DNA of 64,000 nucleotides, taken from NCBI GenBank assembly GCA_027493445.1, contig JAOSKU010000001.1, positions 4,479,845 through 4,543,844 of the forward strand. Direction: 5' to 3'. The position numbers and the translations under genes are program-made. The notes under the pieces are model-generated. The model did not search any database. It worked only from the letters and a program-made list of their open reading frames with translations, and had not been told where the DNA came from. Every line of letters starts with the position of its first letter. Position 1 is the stretch's first letter. The stretch comes from Thermoleophilia bacterium (GTDB taxonomy: Bacteria > Actinomycetota > Thermoleophilia > RBG-16-64-13). Below, piece after piece: positions 9,461 through 18,094 of the stretch.

Positions 9461-9490
9461 GGGCCCCCATGAGAGAGAGGAGGTGACCCC

Positions 9491-9754
9491 ATGCCGAACC
9501 GCTGGACCGAGACCGAAGCCGCCCCGCCCATCGCCTCTCCTTATGCCGAGATCCTCGCCGAGCTCGACCGAGGGGTCCAAGAGATCAAGCAGGCAGCTTT
9601 CCGTCTGAAAGCCGCCGGGGAGGGCATCCAGGCGGTGGAACGCAACGCCGATCGCATCCTGGCCTCCACCCGCATGCTCGAGATCAACGTCTCGGACATG
9701 ATGGGCCGGCCGAGGAGCCTGGCCTCCTGGACGGAGGACGACGCCGAACTCTAG
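9491..9754 (+). CDS. small helical protein of unknown function (87 aa)
   Basis: I do not recognise this 87-residue acidic protein. It is predicted to be mostly alpha-helical, with a heptad-like segment from about residue 19 to 70 (ILAELDRGVQEIKQAAFRLK) suitable for a coiled coil. The very strong AGGAGGTGA site seven bases before ATG and the position 30 bases after the ligase argue that it is real and well translated. It could be a small accessory or structural subunit of the carboxylase system: Thauera phenylphosphate carboxylase has a roughly 10-kDa gamma subunit, but I see no clear similarity. The stop TAG lies in the CTAG tip of a repeat element. Confidence 0.65.
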   Translation: MPNRWTETEAAPPIASPYAEILAELDRGVQEIKQAAFRLKAAGEGIQAVERNADRILASTRMLEINVSDMMGRPRSLASWTEDDAEL

Positions 9755-9919
9755 GAGGCCGTTGAAGATCGAAGCCTTGGCCACCAGAACGCGCTGGACG
9801 GCGCGATGCGGCGTCCTCGGTCACGCCCGTAGCGCCGCTACGAGCGCTCCCTGCGTCCTTGTCTCGCACTCGCCCATCGCGCCCTGGCGGCGAAGCATCA
9901 TTCTTCAACAGCCTGCTAG
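9751..9919 (-). repeat. dispersed inverted-repeat element (copy 3, full length)
   Basis: A 169-base element with CTAG at both ends. The tips CTAGGAGGCCGTTGAAG and CTTCAACAGCCTGCTAG are inverted repeats. The core carries the family hallmark: a small palindrome (GTAGCGCCGCTAC) flanked by GGTCACGCCC and AGCGCTCCC. The left CTAG supplies the stop codon of the preceding small gene. Orientation is opposite to the copies at 38324 and 63755. Confidence 0.85.
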
Positions 9920-9925
9920 GGCTGC

Positions 9926-9967
9926 GAGCTCCCCTTCAAGACGAAGCCTTGGCCGCCGCGGCCGCGG
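9926..9967 (-). repeat. dispersed element end fragment next to copy 3
   Basis: GCGAGCTCCCCTTCAAGA followed by CGAAGCCTTGGCCGCCGC resembles the GAGCTCGTTTCAAAATGAAG type of tip seen at 49260-49300 in reverse complement. It looks like a broken end of a second copy beside copy 3. Confidence 0.5.
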
Positions 9968-10027
9968 AATGATGGCCGAGGGGGACCGGACGTCACCGGC
10001 CGAGACGATCATTGCGGGAGGTGGATC

Positions 10028-10998
10028 ATGTTGATGGCCGTGCGCGCACACGAGTACGGCGGGCCGGAGGTGCTGAGGGTCGACGAGCTCACCGACCTCG
10101 AGCCGGGGGAAGGGGAAGCGCTCGTACGGGTCGAGGCCGCCGGAGTCAACTTCATCGACGTCTACCACCGGATGGGCACGTATCGCGGCAGTTTGCCGGT
10201 GAGACTGGGACTGGAAGGGGCGGGCGTCGTGGAGCGGGTTGGACCGGGGACCCTGCACGTGGTGCCCGGCGATCGGGTGGCCTGGGCGAACGTGAGCGGT
10301 TCGTACGCCACGCACATCGTGGCTCCGACGGAAACCCTGGTTCCCGTGCCGGCAGCCATCCCGGCGGGCTCAGCGGCCGCGGCCATGCTCCAAGGGATGA
10401 CGGCCCAGTACCTGACCCACGACTCCTACCCCATCAAGCCCGGCGACACCGTCCTCGTGCACGCGGCCGCCGGTGGGGTCGGCCGGCTGGTCTGTCAGAT
10501 GGCGAAGCGGCTGGGCGCCCGGGTGATCGGCACCGTCTCTAGCGACGAGAAAGCGCAGGTGGCCCGGGAAGCAGGCGCCGACGAGATCATCATCTACACG
10601 CGCCGGCCCTTCGACGACGAGGTGCGGCGCTTGACCGCGGGGCGCGGAGCTCAGGCGGTCTACGACGGGGTAGGGCGCGACACTTTTGCGCGCAGCTTGA
10701 ACAGCCTCGCGAATCGCGGATACATGATCCTCTTCGGCCAAGCCAGCGGGCCGGTGCCGCCGGTGGATCCCCAGATTCTGAATGACAAGGGTGGTCTGTA
10801 TCTGCAGCGACCGAGGCTGGCCCTCTACACGGCCACCCGCGAGGAGCTGCTGCGGCGGGCCGGCGAGGTGCTTGCGTGGGTGGCGGAGGGGGCTTGCGCC
10901 TGCTCATCGGCGGGACCTACCCGCTGGCCGAGGCGGCTCGCGCACACCGTGACCTCGAGGGGCGGCGCACCATGGGCAAACTGCTCCTGATCCCCTGA
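10028..10998 (+). CDS. NADPH:quinone oxidoreductase-like medium-chain dehydrogenase (single-base frameshift)
   Basis: About 323 residues of the zinc-free quinone oxidoreductase branch of the MDR superfamily. It has an N-terminal GroES-like fold (MLMAVRAHEYGGPEVL), the VHAAAGGVGRLVCQMAK Rossmann turn near residue 145 and DGVGRDTF. In the last 35 residues the reading frame changes at a G run (10888-10892); the corrected frame continues as LRLLIGGTYPLAEAARAHRD, the usual family C-terminus, ending with TGA at 10998. The ATG follows GGGAGGTGGATC. Likely substrates are quinones or enones. It lies between two repeat-rich stretches, so membership in the aromatic cluster is uncertain. Confidence 0.8.
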
Positions 10999-11042
10999 GG
11001 TCTTTTCTCCTTGCCTCGCGTCCTGGTTCGGAGCGCTGGTCG

Positions 11043-11591
11043 CTAACGGCGAAGGGTGGCCGCCAACCGGGTGGGGTGGAGCAGCAGGTCGAGCGCGTCG
11101 TCGATGCTGCGGCAGAGGATGTCCGCGTTGGTGGCGGCTTCGACTGCGGTGCCCTCGGCCTCCAGCACGCACAGACCGACCGCGCAGGCTCGCAGCATGA
11201 GGGCGTCGTTCGCCCCATTGCCCACGGCCACGCAGTGCTGGGGCCCTAGCTGTTGCGCGAAGCGCAGCTTCTGCTCGGCCTCGTTGCCGGGCTTGATGCG
11301 GTGAACCTCGACGCCCAGCTCTTCGGCCAGTCTGCTCGCGCCGCCGTGGGTATCGGCGGTGATCACGACGACGCGCAGGTTGGCCGCCAGGGCGGCGAGC
11401 CGCTGGGCCACTCCTGGCAGGATGAAGCCGTCGGCGGCTACGGTCCCGTTCATGTCGAGCAGCAGGTGCTCGAGCACGTGGTCGTCGCGACCGGGGATGG
11501 ACAGGGCGATCACCGACTGCTCGGGTGATTGGGTGCGATCGCCGGCTCGAGCATATGCGCGCTCACTTTCGTCGAATACCAAGCCCATCAT
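11043..11591 (-). CDS. HAD-family protein, COG4087 type (phenylphosphate carboxylase delta-like)
   Basis: A HAD-fold hydrolase with motif I LLLDMNGTVAADG and the late GNGANDALML loop, as in small soluble P-type-ATPase-like proteins (COG4087). The conserved part starts around SIPGRDDHVLEHLLLD, so translation may begin at the internal GTG of codon 27 (about 156 residues) rather than at the ATG at 11591. The delta subunit of Thauera phenylphosphate carboxylase is a HAD protein of this general size and is thought to help release phosphate. That makes this gene a plausible missing partner of the UbiD system upstream, although it is on the opposite strand. Confidence 0.7.
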   Translation of the reverse strand: MMGLVFDESERAYARAGDRTQSPEQSVIALSIPGRDDHVLEHLLLDMNGTVAADGFILPGVAQRLAALAANLRVVVITADTHGGASRLAEELGVEVHRIKPGNEAEQKLRFAQQLGPQHCVAVGNGANDALMLRACAVGLCVLEAEGTAVEAATNADILCRSIDDALDLLLHPTRLAATLRR

Positions 11592-11976
11592 AATGGAAGA
11601 ACGAGCATCGGGCTCAGGCGCGTCACATGCCCACTGCGTCCACCTTGCCTACCCAACCGCCGCCGCAAGCTGGGAGCTCATGTCGGAAGACGATGAAACA
11701 ATCGCGCGCCGCCTGCTTGCCGAGGTGGAGCGCGTCTATCCCGGCATCGCAGGCGACGTAGAGGGCTACCACGTGTCCCGCTGGCCCTGGGCCGCCGCGC
11801 AACTCCGGCCAGGTGACGTGGCCCGCCGGCAGGAGCTGCGGAAGGCGGTCAATGGTGATGGGCGGCTGGTCTTCGCGGGAGGGTATCTGACTGGAGTGAG
11901 CAGCATCGGGGCCAGCACTCGCAGCGGCATCCGGGCGGGCGAACTGGTGGCGGCGCGGCTCGGAAGTGCCGGGTGA
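11592..11976 (+). pseudogene. C-terminal fragment of an FAD-dependent amine oxidase-like protein
   Basis: The frame reads ASWELMSEDDETIARRLLAE, then EVERVYPG, HVSRWPWAAAQLRPG and GRLVFAGGYLTGVSSIGAST, which is the closing FAD-binding region of protoporphyrinogen-oxidase or amine-oxidase-like flavoproteins. No N-terminal dinucleotide-binding part exists: upstream sequence is the opposite-strand HAD gene. The usual acidic residue after SSI is Gly here. An internal ATG at 11680 could start a 98-residue product, but a truncated remnant is more likely. Confidence 0.55.
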
Positions 11977-11990
11977 GGATTTCCGAGCAG

Positions 11991-12021
11991 GTGGCCCGGC
12001 CGGCTGCGCCGGCCGGGCCAC
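11991..12021 (-). terminator. perfect hairpin after hcp
   Basis: A 14-bp perfect inverted repeat (GTGGCCCGGCCGGC and its complement) with a three-base loop lies 27 bases downstream of the hcp stop. It also follows the plus-strand flavoprotein remnant, so it may serve both strands. No T-run follows on either side. Confidence 0.65.
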
Positions 12022-12047
12022 AGAATGTGATGGCGGCGGGTTCGGTG

Positions 12048-13709
12048 CTAGGCGCCGAGGGCCGCCTCCAGGTCGGCCTCCACGGTGCTGATCGGCTTGA
12101 GGTCGAAGTTCTCGACCAGTACCTTCAGCACGTTCGGCGTCACGAAGGCCGGTAGGCTCGGGCCCAGCCGGATGTCCTTGACGCCCAAGTGCAGCAGCGT
12201 GAGCAGGATGGCCACTGCCTTCTGTTCGTACCAGGACAGGATCAAGGACAGGGGCAGGTCGTTGACCCCGACCTCGAAGGCCTCGGCCAAGGCCAGGGCG
12301 ATCACCAGGGCCGAGTAGGCGTCGTTGCACTGGCCCACGTCCAGGAGGCGGGGCACGCCCTCGATGGCGCCCAGATCCTTGTCGAAGAAGCGGAACTTGC
12401 CGCAGGCGAGAGTCAGCACCACGGTGTCCTGAGGCGCTTTCTCCACGAACTCGGTGTAGTAGTTGCGGCCGGGCTTGTCGCCGTCGCAGCCGCCCACCAG
12501 GAAGAAGTGGCGGATCTTGCCGGCCTTGACGTAGTCGATGACCGTGTCGATCACGCGGCCCATGGGGTGGTCCTGGAGCACGGTGTTACGGGCGTAGCCC
12601 ACCCACACCGAGCCGGCCTCGGCGTCGCCCGTGAAGCCGGGCATCCCCAAGGCCTTCTCGATCACCGGGCCGAACTCCCCGTTGGGCACGTGGCCAGCTC
12701 CCGGCCAGCCCACCAGGCCGGTGGTGAAGATGGAGCTCAGGTAGGTCTCACCCGGCTTCTGGATGCAGTTGGTGGTCATCAGGATGGCGCCCGGGAAGCC
12801 GGGGAACTCCTCCTGCTGGTTCTGCCAGGCGGTACCGTAATGGCCGTAGAGGTGCTCGTGCTTCTTGAGTGCCGGGTAGGCGTGCGCCGGCAGCATCTCG
12901 CCGTGGGTGTACACCGTGATGCCTTTGCCGGCCGTTTGCTCGAGCAGGTCCGCGAGGTCCTGCAAGTCGTGACCGGAGACCAGGATGGCCTTGCCTTCGC
13001 GGCGGCCCAAGGGCACCTCGGTAGGCGCCGGGTGCCCGAAGCGCCCGGTGTTGCCGGCGTCGAGGAGCTCCATGGCTCGCAGGTTGACCTTGCCGGTCTG
13101 GAGCGCCAGGTCCACCCACTCGTCCAACCCCAGGGAGGGTTCCACCAGCTTGGTCATCGTCTCCTGGATGAAGTGGAAGACTGCCGGATCCTCCTGTCCC
13201 AGGATGGCGGCGTGGTCGGCGTAGGCGGCGACGCCCCGCAGGCCGTAGAGGGTGATCTCCTGCAGGCTCTGGACATCCTTTGGTCGAGACCGGTCCACGG
13301 GCAGGCGGACTTTGGCCCCCTGCAGGATCAGATCGTCGAGCCTTGCCGCGGGCGCGAAGGTGGCAGCCGGATCGGCGGAGGTTGGTGCACCGCCCCGCCT
13401 GGCGATCTGCGTCGCCAGGCCGGCCCGCAGGGCTACGGTCTCCTGAATCAGCGCCCGCAGGCGGGCCGGGTCGAAGTTGACGTTGGTCAAGGTGGCGAAG
13501 AGGGCGTGGGGCACGAACCTGTCCACTGTCTGGTCGCTCACGCCGACCACCCGCCCGGCTACCGCCACCTGCGACAGGCCTCGCAGGGCGTAGGTCAGCA
13601 GGTCCTGCAAGGCGGCCACCTCGGGCTGCTTGCCACAGACGCCATCGACCACGCAGCCCGTCCCCTGGGTCTGCTCACACTGATTGCAGAACATGTCGAG
13701 ATCGTGCAC
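12048..13709 (-). CDS. hcp: hydroxylamine reductase / hybrid-cluster protein, class I
   Basis: About 553 residues. The N-terminal cysteines are spaced Cx2Cx7Cx5C (FCNQCEQTQGTGC, then VCG), the class I pattern for a [4Fe-4S] cluster found in strict anaerobes. Hybrid-cluster motifs follow, including VSGHDLQDL, THGEMLPAHAYP, NCIQKPGETY and LACGKFRFFDKDLG. Hcp reduces hydroxylamine and, more importantly, nitric oxide under anaerobic nitrosative stress. GTG at 13709 is chosen because AGGGGGAG lies just upstream; the internal ATG at 13694 is the alternative. The gene appears monocistronic, with no Hcr reductase beside it. Confidence 0.95.
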   Translation of the reverse strand: MHDLDMFCNQCEQTQGTGCVVDGVCGKQPEVAALQDLLTYALRGLSQVAVAGRVVGVSDQTVDRFVPHALFATLTNVNFDPARLRALIQETVALRAGLATQIARRGGAPTSADPAATFAPAARLDDLILQGAKVRLPVDRSRPKDVQSLQEITLYGLRGVAAYADHAAILGQEDPAVFHFIQETMTKLVEPSLGLDEWVDLALQTGKVNLRAMELLDAGNTGRFGHPAPTEVPLGRREGKAILVSGHDLQDLADLLEQTAGKGITVYTHGEMLPAHAYPALKKHEHLYGHYGTAWQNQQEEFPGFPGAILMTTNCIQKPGETYLSSIFTTGLVGWPGAGHVPNGEFGPVIEKALGMPGFTGDAEAGSVWVGYARNTVLQDHPMGRVIDTVIDYVKAGKIRHFFLVGGCDGDKPGRNYYTEFVEKAPQDTVVLTLACGKFRFFDKDLGAIEGVPRLLDVGQCNDAYSALVIALALAEAFEVGVNDLPLSLILSWYEQKAVAILLTLLHLGVKDIRLGPSLPAFVTPNVLKVLVENFDLKPISTVEADLEAALGA

Positions 13710-14043
13710 CGCTCCCCCTTGGGGTTGATTGCTTGCTTCGCCGGGCGCCGGGACTCCACGTCCGAGGTTGCTCCCGGGTGTCCGACCAATCCGGCGGACA
13801 CCCTGTTCACACGGTATCGAGAGTGGCAACTCTAGCACGGTCCGCCCGGGTCCGAAAAGGCCGGGTGGGAGCGCACGCCCGGGCCGGGTTCCCGCTGGCG
13901 CCTCCTGCCGCCCGGCGGCGCCGGGGTGTCTTTGACTTGACGCAGCGTGTGTGGTAGGTATTTCAGGGGTTCCACGGAGTGCACCGTAGTTTCGGCAGAT
14001 GGAACCAACGAGCCGCCCGGGTGAGCCGAGGATGGGAGGTCGC
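13710..14043. other. divergent intergenic region between hcp and the inositol module
   Basis: A 334-base region between divergent genes. On the plus strand TTGACT at 13932-13937, a 17-base spacer and TAGGTA at 13955-13960 form a moderate candidate promoter for the dehydrogenase gene, about 84 bases before its ATG. I see no clear FNR-type TTGAT-N4-ATCAA box for hcp. Confidence 0.4.
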
Positions 14044-15134
14044 ATGAGCGTCGCAGGCGGGACTCCGAGCTCCATGGAGGCCCTCGTCCTCCTGGGACCG
14101 GGTGATTTCGAGCTTCGCGAGGTGCCCACCCCTATCCCCGCCGCCGACGAGGTCCTGTGCCGGGTCCGTGCCTGCGCCATCTGCGGGACCGATCCCAAGA
14201 TCGTCAAGGGAGCCTTTCCCGGGGTCTGGCCCAAATCCTATCCGGCTATCATCGGCCATGAGTGGGCTGGGGAGGTCGTGGCCCTGGGACCGGAGGTCGC
14301 GGCCTCGCCCCGGCTGGCCGCGCGCTTCGCGCCCGGAACCCGCGTGGCCGGGGAAGCGCACAAGGGCTGCGGAGGGTGCGCCAACTGCCTGGCGGGCCAC
14401 TACACCATCTGTCAGAACTACGGTGACCTGGAGTCAGGGCACCGGCATTACGGGTTCACCGCTCCCGGAGCCTACGCGCAGTACGTGGTTTCGTCGGTCA
14501 AGGCGCTCCATCCTCTGCCAGACGCCCTCTCTTTCGATGACGGGGCCATGCTCGACACGGCTGGGGTGGCCCTCCAAGGGATCCGCCGGGGACGGGTAGG
14601 GGTGGGGGACACGTTGGTGGTGCTCGGCCCGGGACCTATCGGCATGTTCACCGTGCAGTACGGACGGGCCGCCGGCGCCGGTCGGGCCATCGTTGTCGGA
14701 CGCGGCGATCGCCTGCGTCGGGCCGAGCCGTTCGGGGCGATCCCCATAGACTACGAGGCGGTCGACCCCGTCGAGCAGGTTCGCGAGCTCACTGGGGGGG
14801 AGGGCGCCGACGTGGTCATCGAGTGCGCGGGTACCAAGACAGCGTGCACGCAGGCGGTGGGCATGACCAAGAAGGGGGACGCCTGGTAATGAATGGCATC
14901 CCCACAGAACCTGTGGAGATCCCCTGGGCGAGGATCGTGCTCGACGAGATCGACATGCTGGGGGTGAGGGCCAATCCGAACACCTCAGAGCCCGCTCTCT
15001 CCATGATCGCCAACGGCGCTGTCACGGTGGGGCCGATCCTTACGCACACCTTTCCTCTGGCCGAGTTCGCCACGGCCCTTGCCACCTTCGTAGAGAGGCG
15101 CGCCGGGGCCCTGAAGGTGGTCGTGCATCCGTGA
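14044..15134 (+). CDS. zinc-dependent medium-chain dehydrogenase, IolM/sorbitol dehydrogenase-like (single-base frameshift)
   Basis: About 363 residues once one missing G in the run at 14874-14878 is restored; the protein then continues TKKGGRLVMNGIPTEPVEIP and ends HP at 15134. Catalytic zinc ligands lie in ACAICGTDPKIVKG and GHEWAGEV. The structural zinc lobe is GCGGCANCLAGHYTIC. The Rossmann turn is LGPGPIGMF. Neighbouring IolN- and IolO-like genes make oxidation of a keto-inositol (the IolM step of the Thermotoga myo-inositol route) the best guess, but other polyols are possible. The ATG at 14044 follows GGGAGGTCGC. Confidence 0.72.
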
Positions 15135-15174
15135 GGCGTCGTTGTGGGTGCCGGGCGGAGTCAGGAAGGGCCCC

Positions 15175-16008
15175 ATGACCGGACGCACCGATGAGGAGCT
15201 GCGGGTGATCGCGAACCGGCTCCGGCGGCGGACCATCGAGATGCTCTGGGGCTCGCAGGCCGGTCACCCCGGCGGTTCCTTGAGTGCGGCGGAGATCTTC
15301 GCCGTCCTCTACTTCGCCGAGATGCGCATCGACCCGCGCCGCCCCAGCTGGGAGGATCGGGATCGCTTCGTCCTCTCCAAGGGCCACGCAGCCCCCATCT
15401 ATTACGCCACCCTGATGGAGCGCGGATACTTCTCTCAGGATCTGCTGTGCACCTACGACGAGCTCGACTCCAGCCTGCAGGCCCACCCCGACGTCGCCTG
15501 TCCGGGCGTGGATATGCCCTCGGGCTCTTTGGGGCAGGGTCTCAGCATGGCCGTGGGCCTGGCCTTGGGTGCCCGCCTGCTGGGCAAGGAGGGCGTGCGG
15601 GTCCATACACTGATGGGCGATGGCGAGCAGCAAGAGGGGCAGGTCTGGGAGGCGGCCATGGCCGGCGCCGCGTATCAGCTGGACAACCTGACCGCCTTCA
15701 TCGATCGCAACCGCCTGCAGCTCTGCGGCCCGGTCGACGAGCTGATTCCCATCGAACCCCTGGCCGATAAGTGGCAGGCCTTCGGCTGGCACGTGGTCGA
15801 GGTCGATGGGCACGCGGTGGATGAGATCCAGGCCGCCTGCGCCGAGGCGCGCTCGGTGCGAGGGCGACCCACGGTCGTCATCGCTCACACGGTCAAGGGC
15901 AAGGGTGTCTCCTTCATGGAGGACAGCGTCGAGTGGCATTCGGCTCCGGTCACCGCGGAGGTCCGGCGCCGGGCGCTCGAGGAACTGGCGGCCGAGGAGG
16001 TGGGGTGA
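15175..16008 (+). CDS. transketolase, N-terminal subunit
   Basis: A 277-residue thiamine-diphosphate-binding half of a split transketolase. It shows GHPGGSLSAAEIFAVLYF near the start, LSKGHAAPIYYA, SGSLGQGLSMAVGLALGAR, and the ThDP/Mg motif MGDGEQQEGQVWEAAM ending at DRN. The ATG at 15175 has AGGAAGGG upstream; an ATG at 15142 is less well placed. It overlaps the C-terminal subunit gene by four bases, as expected for a heteromeric enzyme that moves two-carbon ketol units. In this cluster it may feed sugar products of inositol or keto-acid breakdown into the pentose phosphates. Confidence 0.88.
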   Translation: MTGRTDEELRVIANRLRRRTIEMLWGSQAGHPGGSLSAAEIFAVLYFAEMRIDPRRPSWEDRDRFVLSKGHAAPIYYATLMERGYFSQDLLCTYDELDSSLQAHPDVACPGVDMPSGSLGQGLSMAVGLALGARLLGKEGVRVHTLMGDGEQQEGQVWEAAMAGAAYQLDNLTAFIDRNRLQLCGPVDELIPIEPLADKWQAFGWHVVEVDGHAVDEIQAACAEARSVRGRPTVVIAHTVKGKGVSFMEDSVEWHSAPVTAEVRRRALEELAAEEVG

Positions 16009-16979
16009 CTGTGGCCGAAATGATGGCGGCCCGCGACGCCTTCGGGCAGGCGTTGGTGGATCTCGGCGCCGTGAACGAGCGGGTGGTCGTACTCGACGCC
16101 GATCTAGCCACCTCTACCAAGGCGAGCCTGTTCGCGGCGGCCTACCCTGGGCGTTTCCTCGAGGTGGGCATCGCCGAGCAGAACATGATGAGCATCGCCG
16201 CCGGGCTGGCCGCCATGGGCTTCATACCGTTCACCAGCACCTTCGCGTGTTTCGCCAGCAAGAGGGCGACCGATCAGATCCGCGTGGGGATCGCTCAGCC
16301 GCGGTTGGGAGTCAAGATTACCGGGGCCTACAGCGGTCTTCTGGCCGGCAAGACGGGCAAGACCCATCAGTCGGTGCAAGACCTGGCCATCTTCCGTTCC
16401 ATGCCCCACCTGACCGTGGTCGTGCCCGGCGACGCGATCGAGGTGCGCAAGGCGGTGTTCGCGACGGCCGAGCACGACGGGCCGGTGTACCTGCGTCTGA
16501 CGCGCGATCCCAGCCCCGTCATCTTCGCCGACGACTACGATTTCCGGATCGGCCGGGCGGTGACGGTGCGGGAGGGAGGCGACGTCACCGTGGTCACGAC
16601 GGGCCTGATGCTGCCTCGGGCCTTGGAGGCGGCCGATCAGCTCCTGTTCGAGGGCGTCAAGGCCCACGTACTGCATATGCCGACCGTAAAGCCCCTGGAC
16701 GCGGAGGCCTTGGTGGCGTCAGCGGAGCGCACGGGCCTCGTGGTGACCGCGGAAGAGCACAGCATCTTGGGAGGGCTGGGAGGGGCTGTGGCGGAGGTGC
16801 TGGCTGAGCACCGACCCACCCTGATGAAGCGAGTGGGCATCGCCGATCGGTATGCCGAGTCGGCGCCCAACGACAGCCTGCTCGAGAAGTACGGGTTGAC
16901 GGCGGCCCACATCGTCCAAGCCTGCTGGAGCGTGATCGACGCTGCGCAGGTCCTCGAGAGCCCAGCGGCACATGCCTGA
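16005..16979 (+). CDS. transketolase, C-terminal subunit
   Basis: A 324-residue partner carrying the pyrimidine-binding domain (GIAEQNMMSIAAGLAAMG with the catalytic Glu, TGAYSGLLAGKTGKTHQSVQ, MPHLTVVVPGDAIE) and the C-terminal transketolase domain (GGDVTVVTTGLML; LVVTAEEHSILGGLGGAV). The GTG at 16005 overlaps the upstream stop and follows GAGGAGG by four bases; GTG 16011 and ATG 16020 are alternatives. With the previous gene it forms a complete transketolase. Confidence 0.88.
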   Translation: MTVAEMMAARDAFGQALVDLGAVNERVVVLDADLATSTKASLFAAAYPGRFLEVGIAEQNMMSIAAGLAAMGFIPFTSTFACFASKRATDQIRVGIAQPRLGVKITGAYSGLLAGKTGKTHQSVQDLAIFRSMPHLTVVVPGDAIEVRKAVFATAEHDGPVYLRLTRDPSPVIFADDYDFRIGRAVTVREGGDVTVVTTGLMLPRALEAADQLLFEGVKAHVLHMPTVKPLDAEALVASAERTGLVVTAEEHSILGGLGGAVAEVLAEHRPTLMKRVGIADRYAESAPNDSLLEKYGLTAAHIVQACWSVIDAAQVLESPAAHA

Positions 16980-16993
16980 CAAGGAGGAGGATC

Positions 16994-18094
16994 ATGTCCC
17001 CGCAGCTGCTCCCCACCAATCAGCCCGATCTCTGGTTCGAGGACACGGCCGTCGGCCGTCTGAAGAAGGAGGTGTGGGAGGCCTCCGAGGAGCAGATCGA
17101 CGCCATCCTCGCCGACTACGCCATCCCCTCCCCGTGCGAGTGGGCCAAGCCGGGCTCGTACATCCAGACCACCGTGCGTCGCCAGGTGGTGGAGAACCGG
17201 CGAAAGAACGACATCGTTCTCATCCCAGTGGGGTGTACCGAGCTGCACGGGGCCCACACGGTAAGCGCCATGGACACCTTTTTCGTGAGCCACATCGCCG
17301 AAGGAGTGCGCCGGTACACAGCCAAGAGAGGGGCGCCGGTAAACCTGGCCCTGCCGCCCCTCATGTACGGTTCCCATCCTTACCATCACCTGGGGATGGC
17401 CGGCACGGTCATCGTCCGGGAGGAGGTGGCCAAGGAACTGCTCATCGACGTGATGCTCGGCCTGTGGAACGACGGCTTCCGCAAGCAGATCATCGTCAAC
17501 AATCACGGCCACCTGTGGATGCTTGAATCCGCCCTGCACCAGTTCCTCAAGCGCTATCAGCTGCCCGGGATCTTCCGGGTGATGGACTGGCACCGGGCCG
17601 TGAGGGAGTTCTTCCGTCCGATCGAGGGCGGAGGCACGCACCAGACCCCGTTTATCCACGCCGACGAGGCCGAGACCTCGCTGGGTTTGCTCCTGTTCCC
17701 CGAGATGGTGCGCATGGAGTACGCCGAGGAGACCCAGGGTGTGCCCTACCTGCCGGATGGCCACTTCGACAACTCGGTCGACTCCTTCCACCGGCCCCAG
17801 CGCTGGTCGGAGGGCGAAGGTCACTTCGGCATCGAGATCAAGGCCACTCCGGAGGGAGTGGTAGGCAAGCCCACCCTGGGGGCGGCCGAGAAGGCCAAGC
17901 GGCCCATGGCGGCGATCCTGCGCTACCTGACCTTGGTCTGCGACGAGATCCTGGCCGCCTTCCCGCCCGGCGAAGTCCCGCCCACCGAGATGGTGTCCTT
18001 GCGCACCGCCGCCGAGCTGGAGCCCTACCTGAGGGAGCCCATGAGCGAGGGCTGGAGATCGGTGTACGGGCTGCCGCGGGTAGGGCAAGAGTGA
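16994..18094 (+). CDS. iolN: creatininase-family hydrolase, 3-dehydro-scyllo-inosose hydrolase (IolN)-like
   Basis: A 366-residue creatininase-fold metallohydrolase. Metal-site motifs are VPVGCTELHGAHTVSAMD-like (IPVGCTELHG), NNHGHLW and the DEAETSLGLLL Glu, as in mononuclear/binuclear creatininases. It is longer than creatininase (about 260) and matches the length and layout of IolN, the diketo-inositol ring-opening hydrolase described in Thermotoga maritima. The pairing with an IolO-like epimerase two genes downstream supports that role. Strong AGGAGGAGG site before the ATG; the end overlaps the IclR gene by four bases. A generic amidohydrolase function cannot be excluded. Confidence 0.72.
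   Translation: MSPQLLPTNQPDLWFEDTAVGRLKKEVWEASEEQIDAILADYAIPSPCEWAKPGSYIQTTVRRQVVENRRKNDIVLIPVGCTELHGAHTVSAMDTFFVSHIAEGVRRYTAKRGAPVNLALPPLMYGSHPYHHLGMAGTVIVREEVAKELLIDVMLGLWNDGFRKQIIVNNHGHLWMLESALHQFLKRYQLPGIFRVMDWHRAVREFFRPIEGGGTHQTPFIHADEAETSLGLLLFPEMVRMEYAEETQGVPYLPDGHFDNSVDSFHRPQRWSEGEGHFGIEIKATPEGVVGKPTLGAAEKAKRPMAAILRYLTLVCDEILAAFPPGEVPPTEMVSLRTAAELEPYLREPMSEGWRSVYGLPRVGQE

Noticed and set aside
11680-11976. A genuine 98-residue flavoprotein gene starting at an internal ATG
   Set aside because: It lacks the dinucleotide-binding half that such flavoproteins need and has no ribosome site; a remnant is more likely.
14044-15134. Treating the interrupted dehydrogenase and similar genes as pseudogenes
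   Set aside because: All interruptions are one-base changes in homopolymers with full conservation on both sides; consensus errors explain them better.
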